Below are positions 1 through 10,200 of a DNA stretch of 64,000 nucleotides, one piece after another. Both the position numbers and the translations under genes were made by a program. The notes beneath the pieces are model-generated. The model was not told the origin of the DNA. It saw only the letters and a program-made list of their open reading frames with translations, and searched no databases. The stretch is from Macquaria australasica (taxonomy: Eukaryota > Chordata > Actinopteri > Centrarchiformes > Percichthyidae), in contig SEMN01000456.1 in assembly GCA_005408345.1 (NCBI GenBank), positions 310,001 through 374,000 of the forward strand, written 5' to 3'. Every line of letters starts with the position of its first letter. The first letter of the stretch is position 1.

Positions 1-210
1 AGACAGAGAGTGAGAGCGAGACAGCAAGACATGTACAGAGAGAAAAAAGAGAGCAGGAGAGGCGGAGACAGAAGAAAGACAGGATGATGAGGATGGAGAA
101 GGAAGAAATAGACCAGAAGAAACAGGAACAAAAGAAAAACAGAAGAGGAAAAGACAGAAACAAAAGACAATAAGGGGAAAGGAAAGAGAGAGGAGGGGGG
201 GCTCTATGGA
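1..210 (+). repeat. Purine-rich tract
   Basis: Almost only A and G for about 200 bases, with AGAGAG and GAAGAA sub-motifs and few pyrimidines. It is cut by the window edge, so its full length is unknown. Such tracts can form triplexes but often mark leaders or introns too. Confidence 0.6.
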
Positions 211-944
211 GCGCGCTCAGTTCAGTCGGCCGGATTATTAATGAGATCAGCGAGTTCTCAGGTCACTACAGCAGCATGAGCAGCAACGCAAAGGCAAAAG
301 ACACACACATACACACACTCATATAACACACACTCAAAAAATGCAGAACGCTGTCTTGATGAAGTCTTCTTATGAGTTGAGTTTGAACATAGTTTCAGGA
401 CAAAAAGATGAAAAATGAGAAACAATAAAGAAAATGTACATCATATCGATCAATATTGTTGCTAAGTTTTCCTTCTTCGTCTTTAGGATGAAAACGTTAT
501 GATGTGGAGTTACCATCAACATGGAGTGATTTTTACTGTAAAAGGAACAAAAAACTGAGAGGAACAAAAAAGTGACCTAATGTTTCTTTTCAAAAATAAA
601 TTCAGCTATAAACATATAACTGTAGTTTTTTTTTTTTCCTTCGTTGTTGCAGGATCTGGTCTGAATGTTCAGTGTGGAAACGCAGGTAGACAAATAGGTT
701 GCTGTCACTTCAGTGTGTTGACGGGAATCACACCTGATATGAGGAACAGGATCGAATTACATACGTGTGTGTGTGTGTGTTTGTTTTAGTTGGATATCAG
801 ATGTATAGTATGAGTGCAAAGTCCATTAGCCAATATTCCAGCTTCACAGAGCAGAAGCAGTGATGTAGAATATGTAATCACATGACGTGACCTTTGACCT
901 TTTAGACGGAGACGTTCATTGGACTGTCGTGAGCTTTTCATGGT
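211..944. other. Intergenic; GC-rich island then AT-rich sequence
   Basis: 215-290 is a complex, moderately GC-rich island (CGCGCTCAG, CGGCCGGATTATTAATGAG) that could be a leader or a conserved element. The rest is AT-rich with a CA tract at 300-340 and a TG run near 766-781. A splice-like mini-interval at 651-686 was judged too weak to call. Confidence 0.4.
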
Positions 945-1050
945 TCCATGGAGTGTGAACAGATAGATAGGTACCCTATTGATCCAGAGGGAAATTTTAG
1001 GCATCCGGTAGCTTAAACGACACATACAAAACACTAATACACACAAGAAT
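945..1050 (+). repeat. LINE/SINE 3'-tail-like fragment
   Basis: CCCTATTGATCCAGAGGGAAA followed by CATCCGGTAGCT resembles the common fish retroposon tail TTTATTGATCCC-GAGGGAAATT. It directly abuts the inverted-repeat arm that starts at 1053. Confidence 0.4.
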
Positions 1051-1052
1051 AT

Positions 1053-1159
1053 AAGTTTTGGAATTGGTCCAATAGATCGCCTCTGCTGGCATCCTCGAAC
1101 GGGCTGCAATGGCTGCAACGTAATCAGTAAAGTATGTCCACTAAAAGTGCTTGTTTTTG
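1053..1159 (+). repeat. Left arm of a 107/127-bp inverted repeat
   Basis: Contains CGGGCTGCAATGGCTGCAACG and CCACTAAAAGTGCTTGTTTTTG (given here in parts), both found reversed in 1459-1585. The arms differ by small indels. Confidence 0.8.
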
Positions 1160-1458
1160 CCACTGACAGGCTCAGATTGTTATTCGAAGTGTCTGACAAA
1201 ATTATGGAAATGATGCCTACAGAGACAGATCGTTATGTTAAAGACTAAGATCCTTTTTGTTTAACCAGAAACAGAAAGTCAAGAGGTCGAGTGGTTGCAG
1301 AAAGACGACGGTGGAAACGTGAGTCAGAGTTGGAGAGAAGAGTTTGTTGTGTTGGGGTACAGAAAGCGTAGCTTAGTGTATTTGTCTTATAAAAAAGATT
1401 TTAAAAAAGAAGAATGGTTCGTCCCACGACCAAGGTGCTCTCCTTTGAGCGACCACTC

Positions 1459-1585
1459 CAAAAACAAGCACTTTTAGTGGTCGTACTTTTCACGGGCGCA
1501 GTTGCCCCAAAGGATAACGTTGCAGCCATTGCAGCCCGTTCACAGATGCTGGCTGAGGTAATCTACTGGACCAATTCCCAAACTT
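1459..1585 (-). repeat. Right arm of the inverted repeat
   Basis: Reverse complement of 1053-1159 with an extra GGGGCAACTGCGCCCGTG-like insertion. About 300 bp of single-copy-looking sequence separates the arms. This may be a fold-back element or two copies of one repeat inserted head to head. Confidence 0.8.
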
Positions 1586-2640
1586 TTGGTAAGTATTACT
1601 TAGTATTATTAAGTATTATTTAGACCCCAAAGTTTCCCTTTAAATCGTTTATGTTGCATTTTTGGCAGTCTACACCAGCGTCTATTGAATCCAGGACTGG
1701 TTTGGTAGAAAATCTGTTGCTTTGCTTTGCAGCTGCTGGTGTTGATGAAAGATGTAAAAGACTGAAAGCCACTGACATCGTGGAAATTCTCTACAGCAAA
1801 GTCAAAAAGAAAAGCTTGGACAGAAGCAAAACTTGGTCATAATTTCGAGACACAGTGGCACCAATAACATCAATGCAATAAGGTTGTGGCTATCAATCAC
1901 TCCGCCTGTGATCTCATTTGTTTACCATAGTTATACACGGGCAATAATATTACTGTAATTTGACAATGACATATTAATGTTTAAAGCCAGCAAATATTCC
2001 CTTTGTCAACTTTAACTTTATTATTCTGAAGGTGAAATTTGTCTTGCAGTCAGGTGAAACACAACACACAGACCTGAACATACATACAACAATATAAATA
2101 CATAAAACATAATATGTGGATGGAGAGGATTTATTTTGTGTATGTTTTTTCTCAATAGTTCATAAAACATAAACTGTATAAAGCTGACAAAAGAGAGAAG
2201 AGGTACCGAATAAAGTGTCCACAGGCTTATTGAAACCTCTCATCATGTTGAATGAGGAAAGAGGAAAAACAAGATTATCAACAGAAGAGAAACCAAATGA
2301 CTCTCTGTGTGTCGCCTCTCGGCTTCTCTAATCTGCTCTGAGTGCAGGCTGCTTGGTCGGGATGAATTAAAGATGAGGGTTAAAACAACACAGCTTCCAG
2401 GGTTAAGAGGAGAGGAGAGGAAGAATTAGATCTAGTATCTAAAGTTGGTTATTTTTTACTCATTCTGTGTCTCTTTTTTAAAGTTTTTATTATAGAAAAT
2501 CTATCATAAATTAGGCTCTCGACTGTCCACTCAATGCATTGTGTGTGTTTACCAGTTCAGGATATTAATTTTAACTCACTGTTGTACAGTATGTCTCTTT
2601 GCTTTACTCTGACAAAGTGTGTTTACCTCTGTCAAAACTG
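1586..2640. other. Intergenic, AT-rich, with one retroposon-like tail
   Basis: 2018-2110 (CTTTATTATTCTGAAGGTGA, then CAGGTGAAACACAACACACAG) resembles the same type of retroposon tail as 945-1050 but is more diverged. Nothing else was recognised. Confidence 0.4.
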
Positions 2641-2900
2641 CCAGTGTGTATGGGTATAGTCCGCACTCTGCCAATTCCATCCCAACACGCCCGCCTGTCA
2701 AAACAACAACTCTCCCTCTTTTTTAAAGAGAAAAAGGGTAATTCCATGAATTAAAATGCTTAAATGACAGTCAATCAGGCTTGTAATTCCGTCTGGTATA
2801 ATTAGAGGCTGGGAAAACTAATTACAGCGGAGAAACCTAACTCTCCTCTCGCTCCTGTTCCTCTCGCTACTACAGCAACCCTCATCACCGAGATCAGGTG
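2641..2900. promoter_or_regulatory. Candidate conserved non-coding element (homeodomain/MEIS-rich)
   Basis: Repeat-free complex sequence. Five TAATT/AATTA cores lie between 2740 and 2830 (GGTAATTCC, GAATTAAAA, GTAATTCCG, ATAATTAGA, CTAATTACA), with TGACAGTCAATCA (PBX/MEIS-like) between them and TGACAGCTAT near 2900. The flanks are ordinary. This is a composition argument only. Confidence 0.4.
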
Positions 2901-2935
2901 ACAGCTATCAAACTCGTTAGGCTGCAACGCACCGC

Positions 2936-2954
2936 CACACACACACACACACAC
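2936..2954 (+). repeat. (CA)n microsatellite
   Basis: About ten CA units followed by CGCACGCAC. Confidence 0.85.
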
Positions 2955-2959
2955 GCACG

Positions 2960-4660
2960 CACTGTGTGGTTGAGCGAGCAGCTAGGCCAAAAAAGCGATG
3001 GAGATGAGGAGGAGGAAGATGAAGGGATAAAAAAAAATAGCAGTAGGTAATCAAGAAAGAGTGGCGACAACAACAGGTTGTGTTCTTAATCAGCAGCACA
3101 GAGAGGGAAAGATGTACAGGGATGAGGTAAAAAGTGAAAAAGAGAGGAGGATTATGAATGATACAGAGAGATACAGAAGGAGGGAGACAGTGAGAGCATA
3201 TAGACTGAAATGTAAACTATTTTGCATCAGGTTGCTCTCAGCTTGATTACTGCTGGGAAAAGCTGTTTGCAGTAAAAAGAAATTAAAAAAAATGTTTCTG
3301 ATTATGCCCACGACCTGCTTAGAGTTTTACCCATCTAAGTGACACATACAGCTGATAATTAGTTATGGCTATAATTAACTGCTTAAACTGCAGAAGAACT
3401 TAATTTTACTGAAGGACAAAACGCATGGAGCACCAAACGCTGGAGTACAAAGTGCATCAATACCAGCTGCTGTAGGCTGACAAGTACAGTAGCATCAAAA
3501 ACTGTAGTACTTAATAATGTTTGTAGGTACTGAAATACCAAATAATGTAAAACTACTGTAAAGGACTGTGGAGCTGCCAGCATAAAGAAAGGCTTTTCTA
3601 TTGGTGATGCTTCAGAGAGTGAGTGAGAATCTGTTGTTTTATAGCTGTTCACCAAAAAATATTTGGGTTTTTAAAAATGAGCATGTGACTTTATCAGTTG
3701 ATTTTTCCCAGGTTTATTTCCCCAATGTACCCACAAACCCATCAACAAGGTCCTCTTGCTCAGAGACACTTCTGGTAATAGAAAGCAAAGAGAAAAATGC
3801 AGAGGAAACTTAAGTAAATGTTATTTTAAAATAATTCCAAAAAACAGTAAACAGTGTTTGTGTTATTTCCTGATCAGATTTTTACATGATTTATTTCTTA
3901 CCTGATTTTCACTTGTCAAAACAGAGATACATTTGTACATTTATTATAAAATCTTAAAATAATGATCCCTTGAAATAATGATGATGATGATGATGATGAT
4001 GATGATAAGATGGAAAATTCCTCGCGTGTGTTTGACATAAGAGGACATCGCCAAACTAGTTGTTAATTTGCGCTAAACAGGTGCAGCAGTATTTATTTAT
4101 GAATCAGGCTGATTGTTCGATGATCGATGTTTTTACCTGCCTTGTGTAGTTTACAGAAATGATGTTTACTACACGTCCTAGGATGCTGCTGTGCCTTCAG
4201 GCTCACAGCTGCAGTAAACTGATACCTGCTGCTGGCCGGTCAGTTAGGAGAAGTCTGTTACGTTAAACACTCTGTAACATTTAGCCTCTTTTACTTTCCT
4301 GCCATGACACAGTAATGACCAGGTATCACCGTGAAGACAAACTCATTACACCGAAACCAATTGTCCAAATCCAGGTTTCTTAAACTACGGGTCGGGACTC
4401 AAAATGGGCCCATGGCCTGATTCTGGGTTGGTTTCCTTGTGAGCAGAGTAACAGGATACCTTGACAACCTTCTAACTTAAAGCCAGGAGCTGTTTTTCCA
4501 CTTTGATCTGGGTAGTAAAATCTTATTATACTTTAAACTAATTAAATGTATAAATTTGCCAGAGTTTAAGGAGAGTAAAATACTTCTTGTTGTGGCATTT
4601 GCACACAAATACACACTCAAGAGTGCACACATTCGCAGAGTTTCTCCCTCTGTTTAATCT
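2960..4660. other. Intergenic, no gene seen
   Basis: 3085-3200 is purine-rich, 3400-3830 is AT-rich unique-looking sequence, and 3977-4006 is a GAT repeat. No coding or repeat-family signal was recognised elsewhere. Confidence 0.5.
3977..4006 (+). repeat. (GAT)n microsatellite
   Basis: About ten units of a trinucleotide, uninterrupted. Confidence 0.95.
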
Positions 4661-4664
4661 TGTT

Positions 4665-4960
4665 TACTCTCTATTTACCTGTTAACCCTCCATGTGTCGT
4701 TGGCTCTCTGGTGAGAAACCGGGTAAATGTCACTGTGCGTTCCCTCCAAACCACGTTGTGAAGGTGGGTGGGGGACCTGTTTCCAAGGCGACCGGGGTCT
4801 CATTTTTCGCCAGCGGCCCATTCCCAACCTGTTACCAAATGAGCCGGAGCAGCACCACCGAAGCTTCAAAGAGCAGCAGCCTCAGAGCCGCCACGGGGGC
4901 CGCTAATGTCAGGAAACCCAATACTGCAGCTAGAGCTGGAAGATTTCAGCTAAAGCTATG
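4665..4960. promoter_or_regulatory. GC-rich complex island, candidate conserved element
   Basis: CpG- and GC-richer than its surroundings, free of simple repeats, with ACCACGTTGTG and GGCGACCGGGG-type motifs. A 128-codon frame (4692-5078, +) runs through it, but its composition and its poly-T-encoded C-terminus do not look like a protein. It could be a conserved element or an untranslated exon. Confidence 0.35.
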
Positions 4961-5984
4961 TAGACAGATGGAGAGACAGACAAGTTGTTTACTGTTTGAC
5001 TTAGTAAAAGAAACAATAAATTCTGTCTTCTCCAAATCAGTTTTTTTTTTCTGTTTCTATTTTCTATCTTCTATCTAACCGATTTGTTCTCATCAACTTC
5101 AACTTCAGCTGATGGAAGCGCGCCTAATTCACATTTTACTTTCTGGGACTTTTCAAAAGTTTGCATAAAATTCACTTGATAGTTGCATGGAAACATCCAG
5201 TAACAAGTCTCATCCTCACTCCCTCTTCATCTACCTGCATTTCTTGCTGTCTTTCCCCCCTCTCTCTCATTTTCCTTCATGCCTGGAGGTTGCAGAGCTT
5301 CAAAGTTTATTTCCCTCCATGTTAACTTCTGGATGGATGCTTGAAATGGAGAGAGAAGAGGAGTGGAAAGAGAAGAGAGAAGAGAAGAGAAGGATACAGT
5401 AGTACAGAGCAGTTGAAGAAAAAGAAAGGTGCATGTACATGAAGAACACAGAAAGACAAATTCTGGGATTTCAAATACATTTTCAACCATGAGTCAGGTG
5501 ATGACAATAATTTTCACAATTTGGCTCCTGCTTAAACTTGGTAACTAAAAGAAAAGGTTGGCGCCCATAAATTGTGCACTGCAACAAACATAAGTAGATT
5601 CAGAGCTTGTGTGGCACAGAGTTTCTCAGCCCAGTACTCTGAATTACACGTGTTCAGATCACCCAAAAGAGACTTGAGCCCCCCTGAATATGAGTGCATA
5701 TTTGGAGATGAGTTACAAAAGCTGATAATTAATTAACCATTCATTTCACAAATAATAACATTTCTACCCTGACAATGGTTCAGAAAAGAAAGACATCTCT
5801 TCATTGTCATGATGGCACCTTGATTCTACAACTGTATTTAGATATAGATCCATATATGAAGCACAATCAATATGACAGTTCATCCTGCAAGGATAATGGG
5901 CCCTTGGGTGTGTATGTGAACAAAAAACAAAGAGCATTGTACTGTCATACAGTTAGTCACAACCAGGGCTTGTAAATACATTGT
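4961..5984. other. Intergenic, no gene seen
   Basis: Contains a C/T-rich then a G/A-rich stretch (5200-5400) and ordinary AT-rich sequence. Open frames here read through low-complexity sequence. Confidence 0.5.
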
Positions 5985-6125
5985 CACACACTGTCATACA
6001 TATATATTGTCATACATTGTGATATATATATAGTCATATATTATAATACATAAATATATACTGTCATACACTGTCATACATACATATATAGTCATACACT
6101 GTCATACATACAGTACAGTATATAA
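5985..6125 (+). repeat. Imperfect tandem repeat of TGTCATACAC / CATATATA units
   Basis: At least six variants of TGTCATACA(C/T) alternate with TATATA spacers. Units vary in length, so this is an old minisatellite. Confidence 0.7.
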
Positions 6126-6205
6126 GTAATAAACAGTATATTGTAATTTGAACACTGTTAAGCACATGATAAATTCACAAATCCTAATCTTTGCATGTGT
6201 TTTGA

Positions 6206-6213
6206 ATTTGCAT
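6206..6213 (+). promoter_or_regulatory. Perfect octamer (POU/OCT) motif
   Basis: ATTTGCAT followed by AATTTC. One exact octamer is expected now and then by chance, so function is unproven. Confidence 0.3.
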
Positions 6214-6707
6214 AATTTCTGTCATTTTACTCATAACTTCTTCTCCTTAACTTCTTCTCCAAACCACCTTTTTTGTACCAAAATGCAACAATTCTGTCAG
6301 TGTACCTGTTTTAGTTTCACATACTAGTAAGTGATTTTCAAAATCAGGTCGTTGTTTGAGATGATCCCTATGGAGGAGCAGGGGACTGTTTCTTTTTTTT
6401 TGTGTCAGTTCCTCACTACAATCTAGGACACAAGATGATATTACAGTATGTGCACACAACACTGACCGCATTCCCTCTCTCAAGCATAACTAACATGTAT
6501 CAAATATATCAGCATTTTACATAACCATAATTTGTAAGCATGCACCTGCTTTCTTTAACGTAGCATGCGCTCACATTTTAGTTGTGTGTGAGTGTGTGTG
6601 TGTGTGTTTGCAAGTGTGTTTGCAAGTGTGATCGCTCCATCCCTATCTCCCATATGTGCTGTTCTGGAGAAGTTTACAGTAGGCTTGTTTTTTCCATGGA
6701 AGTGCTC

Positions 6708-6708
<1 letters not shown>

Positions 6709-6790
<82 letters not shown>
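6709..6790 (+). repeat. (TG)n microsatellite, about 41 units
   Basis: One of the two longest pure TG tracts here. It explains the long Cys-Val and Thr-His open frames on both strands. Confidence 0.98.
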
Positions 6791-7784
6791 CACTGAAACA
6801 ACAGCTGGTAAATAGAGGAGTGTCCTGTTCCACTCTCTCTCCTTCCCACAGCTCTGTTTCATTACAGATTTCAGGCTTTTTGGTCAAAAAGTAGATACAG
6901 TAGAAGCATCAGGTGTGATCAAGTTTGGGAGGGTTGCAAAATTACATTCCCCACCTCCCGCAGGAAAGTGACACACTTCCAACCTCTATTCATCTCCGCT
7001 TGTCCCTGTGGACGTCTTCTTGTTCCCTCAAGCTGGCCTGGATGCGTCCGTTCCTCTGCTCCCCACGTACCCACCTCACTGTCTGTCGATCCATCTATCT
7101 GTCTGTCCATCCAGGCCTGTGTTCTCTCACCAGGGTTTGATTTCAGGCTGAATCGACGCCCTGTAAGACGAGTCGAAGCCAGCGGCTCCATGGAGGCTCC
7201 AGGGAGGGGAGAGGGGGCGCGCGGCCAGGTTTCATCCCGGGGAGGGTGCAGTGTTCTTGGGTTAGGAGTGGCCCGGGGGGCCCCTGGGCACGATGGAGGG
7301 AAGGATGGGTGGATCCACTAACTGATGATTGTGTTTCCCCTGAGGCAGAGAGACATAGATCACAGCAGGTAGAGCGAGTGAGAGAGAGAGATCGCTGCGT
7401 AGAGTTAACTGTTTCATGCTTAACACGCTTTTTAGAGAGACTTTGACTCAGAACTTATTGCCCTACCTTATGTGTGTACTTTTGGTTTGGGGATGTTTTT
7501 CAAGGTTTAAACCAGGTGAAATCTTAATGCAACAGCATACAATAGTATTTGAGACAATAGTGTGCTTCTGATTCTGTGGCAAAAGTTTGGGGAATGCCGT
7601 TTTTGTTTCTGTAAAGAAGAGACCATCCTCCCAAGAAAAACGACAACTTCAGCTGTTTCAGCAAATGCCCAAAAACAGTTCAAAGCCCTCCAGCAGTTAT
7701 ATGAAGTACATTGGAGGAAATAGTGTGACCTTACTAGAGAGACACTGGGGTGGTTGGATGGGCCAATAAAACGTCAGACCTTGA
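6791..7784. other. Intergenic with a GC-rich island at 7150-7320
   Basis: The island contains GGGGCGCGCGGCC and GGGGGGCCCCTGG and is free of repeats. It could be a conserved element or a cryptic promoter. No exon with a recognisable product was seen. Confidence 0.35.
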
Positions 7785-8045
7785 CGTGGGAGATCGCTGT
7801 TAGCTTCCCAATTTGTACCAACAGTCAGCGTTGGTTTCTTTTAGCCATAATCACGATTGTTCCCTAACATTAACCAAGAAGTTATTTTAAACCAAACCCC
7901 TGATCATTCCCGAATCCTAACTAAGTAATTTTTGTGCCTAAACCTAACCAAACTTTAACTGAAGCTGTGTCAGATCAGAAAACAGTTTTAACAGTGATTT
8001 GTAGTGATTTTGGAAGGCACTGACAAATGATGTCGCCCTCCATAT
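7785..8045 (-). repeat. Interspersed repeat A, copy 1 (inverted relative to copy 2)
   Basis: The reverse strand contains CGACATCATTTGTCAGTGCCTT, a CACTGTTAAAAC block and GTTAGGTTTAGGCAC, all shared in the same order with 25895-26160 on the + strand. The GTTAGG-rich part is common in fish interspersed repeats. Confidence 0.7.
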
Positions 8046-8124
8046 TAGGCTGTTAGATCAGAGAAGAGACCAATTATTTGTAACACTGTAATAAGTCATT
8101 TGTATTTTTGTTGAAAAAGACATG

Positions 8125-8340
8125 TTTTTTTGAGTCTGGTGTTGAAGAACTTGACTGGCCTGCACAGAGCCCTGACCTCGACCCCATCCAACACCTTTGG
8201 GATGAACTGGAACAGTGACTGTGAGCCAGACCTGATCACCCTACATCAGTGCCCGACTCCACAAATGCTCCCATGGCTGAATGGGCCACAGGTATGGGTG
8301 TAACGTTAAGGTGTCTACATACATTTGGCCATGTAGTGTA
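8125..8340 (+). mobile_element. Tc1/mariner-like transposon, 3' fragment
   Basis: Contains GAACTTGACTGGCCTGCACA and CACCTTTGGGATGAACTGGA, which in related elements encode the end of the transposase DDE domain. The last 30 bases end TTTGGCCATGTAGTG before TA at 8339, a known terminal repeat type with a TA target. The 5' part is gone and the frame is broken, so this is a dead remnant. Confidence 0.8.
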
Positions 8341-8359
8341 TGGGTTTGGCTATGTGCTA

Positions 8360-8800
8360 GCTGCTGTATTCCCTCTCAGGTCCCTATAGGACTACATTGC
8401 TATGGATACCAGAGATCAATTAGCCTTTGCGTGTCTTTTAATCCGGGCTAAATCATAACAGCCGCTATAGCTCCGGTTGGATTAACTCAATTACAACTAA
8501 CTATTATTAAAGGGCACTGTTACCACTTATTCTCCCCCTCTTTCTCTCTGCCTATCTGACAGTCTCTCATCCTGTATAATAAGTGGCACTAACACACCAC
8601 ACAGCCCTTTTAGACACCAAATATAGATTCAGTTTCCGCTTTAAGAAGGCTGTTTCATTAAGATGAGCGGTGGGAAATGCATTTGGGTGTAATCCTACTT
8701 GTCAAATTAACATCAAAGTATTGGCATGAAGAGGCTGAGAGGAAGAGCAACTCAGAGGGAGAGAAATATTTCCTGTAATTGACAGATCATCTAACAAAGA
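8360..8800. promoter_or_regulatory. Candidate conserved non-coding element (OTX/homeodomain-like sites)
   Basis: About 440 bp with no simple repeats. It has TTTAATCCGGG, GGATTAACTC, CAATTACAACTAA, GATCAATTAGCC, GTGTAATCC and CTGTAATTGACAG, i.e. bicoid-type TAATCC and TAATT cores plus a TGACAG site. It starts just after the Tc1 fragment and ends at plain AT-rich sequence. Confidence 0.4.
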
Positions 8801-9752
8801 AGTAGAATGATTATTTAAAATGTGAATCTATGACTTCCTTGGTGTTTTGATGTTGTTATTGGCACAAAGTCGATGTGGTTACGTTTCTGTACTACTGCAC
8901 TTCCGAAAGATCTCACATCAATCAAAGATTATGTTCAGTGCTGTCACCTTTAATGTTGGATTTTGTTTGGGGGGAAGTTTGCGTTTGTGTAGCTGCTTCT
9001 CTTCTTTGACTGTTTACCTGTGGCTGCTATCCCTCCTCATTAACACATTTCTTTTACTACTTTCAAACAAAGTGGAAATACAATGTGTATAATTTCTGCG
9101 TGCAGCAGAAGGATTTTTCACTGGAAGGAGCTACTGCACCACACTGAGAGTGTTTATACTCCATCTACACTTGTTTTGGGTAGACCCAATAGGTATCCGA
9201 TATAAAAAGTCTAAGTGCAACTCTTTTGCCTCTTTATGACACTTTGTTTTTAATAGTTCTATTTTATTGCTTGATTGTTGGCTGTCTGGCTTTAGACGTG
9301 TTGTTCTTCTATGCTGGTTGTGTGATTGTCCGACTATGAATGTGTCATGTGCTCAGATCTCTGAGATGAATATCTCAGAACACTTTGGAAGGCAGTTTGA
9401 GATGCATTTAAACCAAATGTCGGTGTAAATACATTTATTTCTTCCAAATATTATTTTGTCAGTAAAATGTCTGCCAAACTGAGATGCATCTACACAGTTA
9501 AGTGCAAATGATGTATGAAATGACGTGTAAATGAAGTGTAAATGGGGCCTAAATGATGATCAGGATTAGAGTCACTCTTCAAGTCAAGTTTAGTGATCAA
9601 ATCAGCTTATTTGTATTTACTTTTTGTGTTGTACTCAAATCTATGTGAAGCATGCAGCTTTTACCCAGGTCTCTTATATATAACGAACCTCGTTTATTCC
9701 AACTCTTCTGACACTGAGTGACAGTCTCACTTTGTCACAGAGGGAACAGGCC

Positions 9753-9755
<3 letters not shown>
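8801..9755. other. Intergenic, no gene seen
   Basis: AT-rich, unique-looking sequence without recognisable repeats or exons. Confidence 0.5.

Positions 9756-9797
<42 letters not shown>
9756..9797 (+). repeat. (GT)n microsatellite
   Basis: About 21 GT units. Confidence 0.95.
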
Positions 9798-9799
<2 letters not shown>

Positions 9800-9909
9800 G
9801 GAGAGGGAATGGGGGGGAAGGTTCGCCTCAGCTTTGAAGCAGTTTCAGGTATCTGTGTGCCAGGCAGGTAGACAGGCAGCCCTCAGCCTATAGCCCACGG
9901 TGCCCTCCC

Positions 9910-9918
<9 letters not shown>

Positions 9919-9959
<41 letters not shown>
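9919..9959 (+). repeat. (GT)n microsatellite preceded by (AT)n
   Basis: About 20 GT units, directly after a short ATATATAT run. Confidence 0.95.
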
Positions 9960-9964
<5 letters not shown>

Positions 9965-10039
9965 GCGTGCAGTAGTAAGTCTCAGGTGAGGTCTCTCAGG
10001 TGGTGGTCGCAGAGCTCGGCCTGATACATGACGGATGGT

Positions 10040-10200
10040 CTCCTGCTCTACTTTCTTGACCTTTCTCTACTTTCTGCCATTCTATTTTTCTTCTGTCTTT
10101 CTCTATCACTCTTTACTCTAACTTCACCCCTCCCTTCTCCTCCTTTTCTCCTCCTTCTCTCTTCCCATTTCCTCCCATTTCCCCTCCTCTCTGGCCTTCA
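10040..10200 (+). repeat. Polypyrimidine tract
   Basis: About 160 bases that are nearly all C and T, ending CTGGCCTTCAG. It resembles a very long acceptor tract, but no exon follows. Confidence 0.6.

Noticed and set aside
651..686. Splice-like mini exon (TTGTTGCAG ... GCAGGTAGAC)
   Set aside because: Only 36 bases with no neighbouring exon to join; one frame is open but shows no usable motif.
786..1199. 137-codon minus-strand frame
   Set aside because: It crosses a retroposon tail and the left arm of an inverted repeat, so it is not a gene.
6555..6894. Overlapping long open frames on both strands
   Set aside because: They are translations of the TG/CA microsatellite at 6709-6790 (runs of Cys-Val or Thr-His). 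The same holds for frames at 23159-23723, 25296-25604, 27252-27693, 29580-29912 and 33686-34110.
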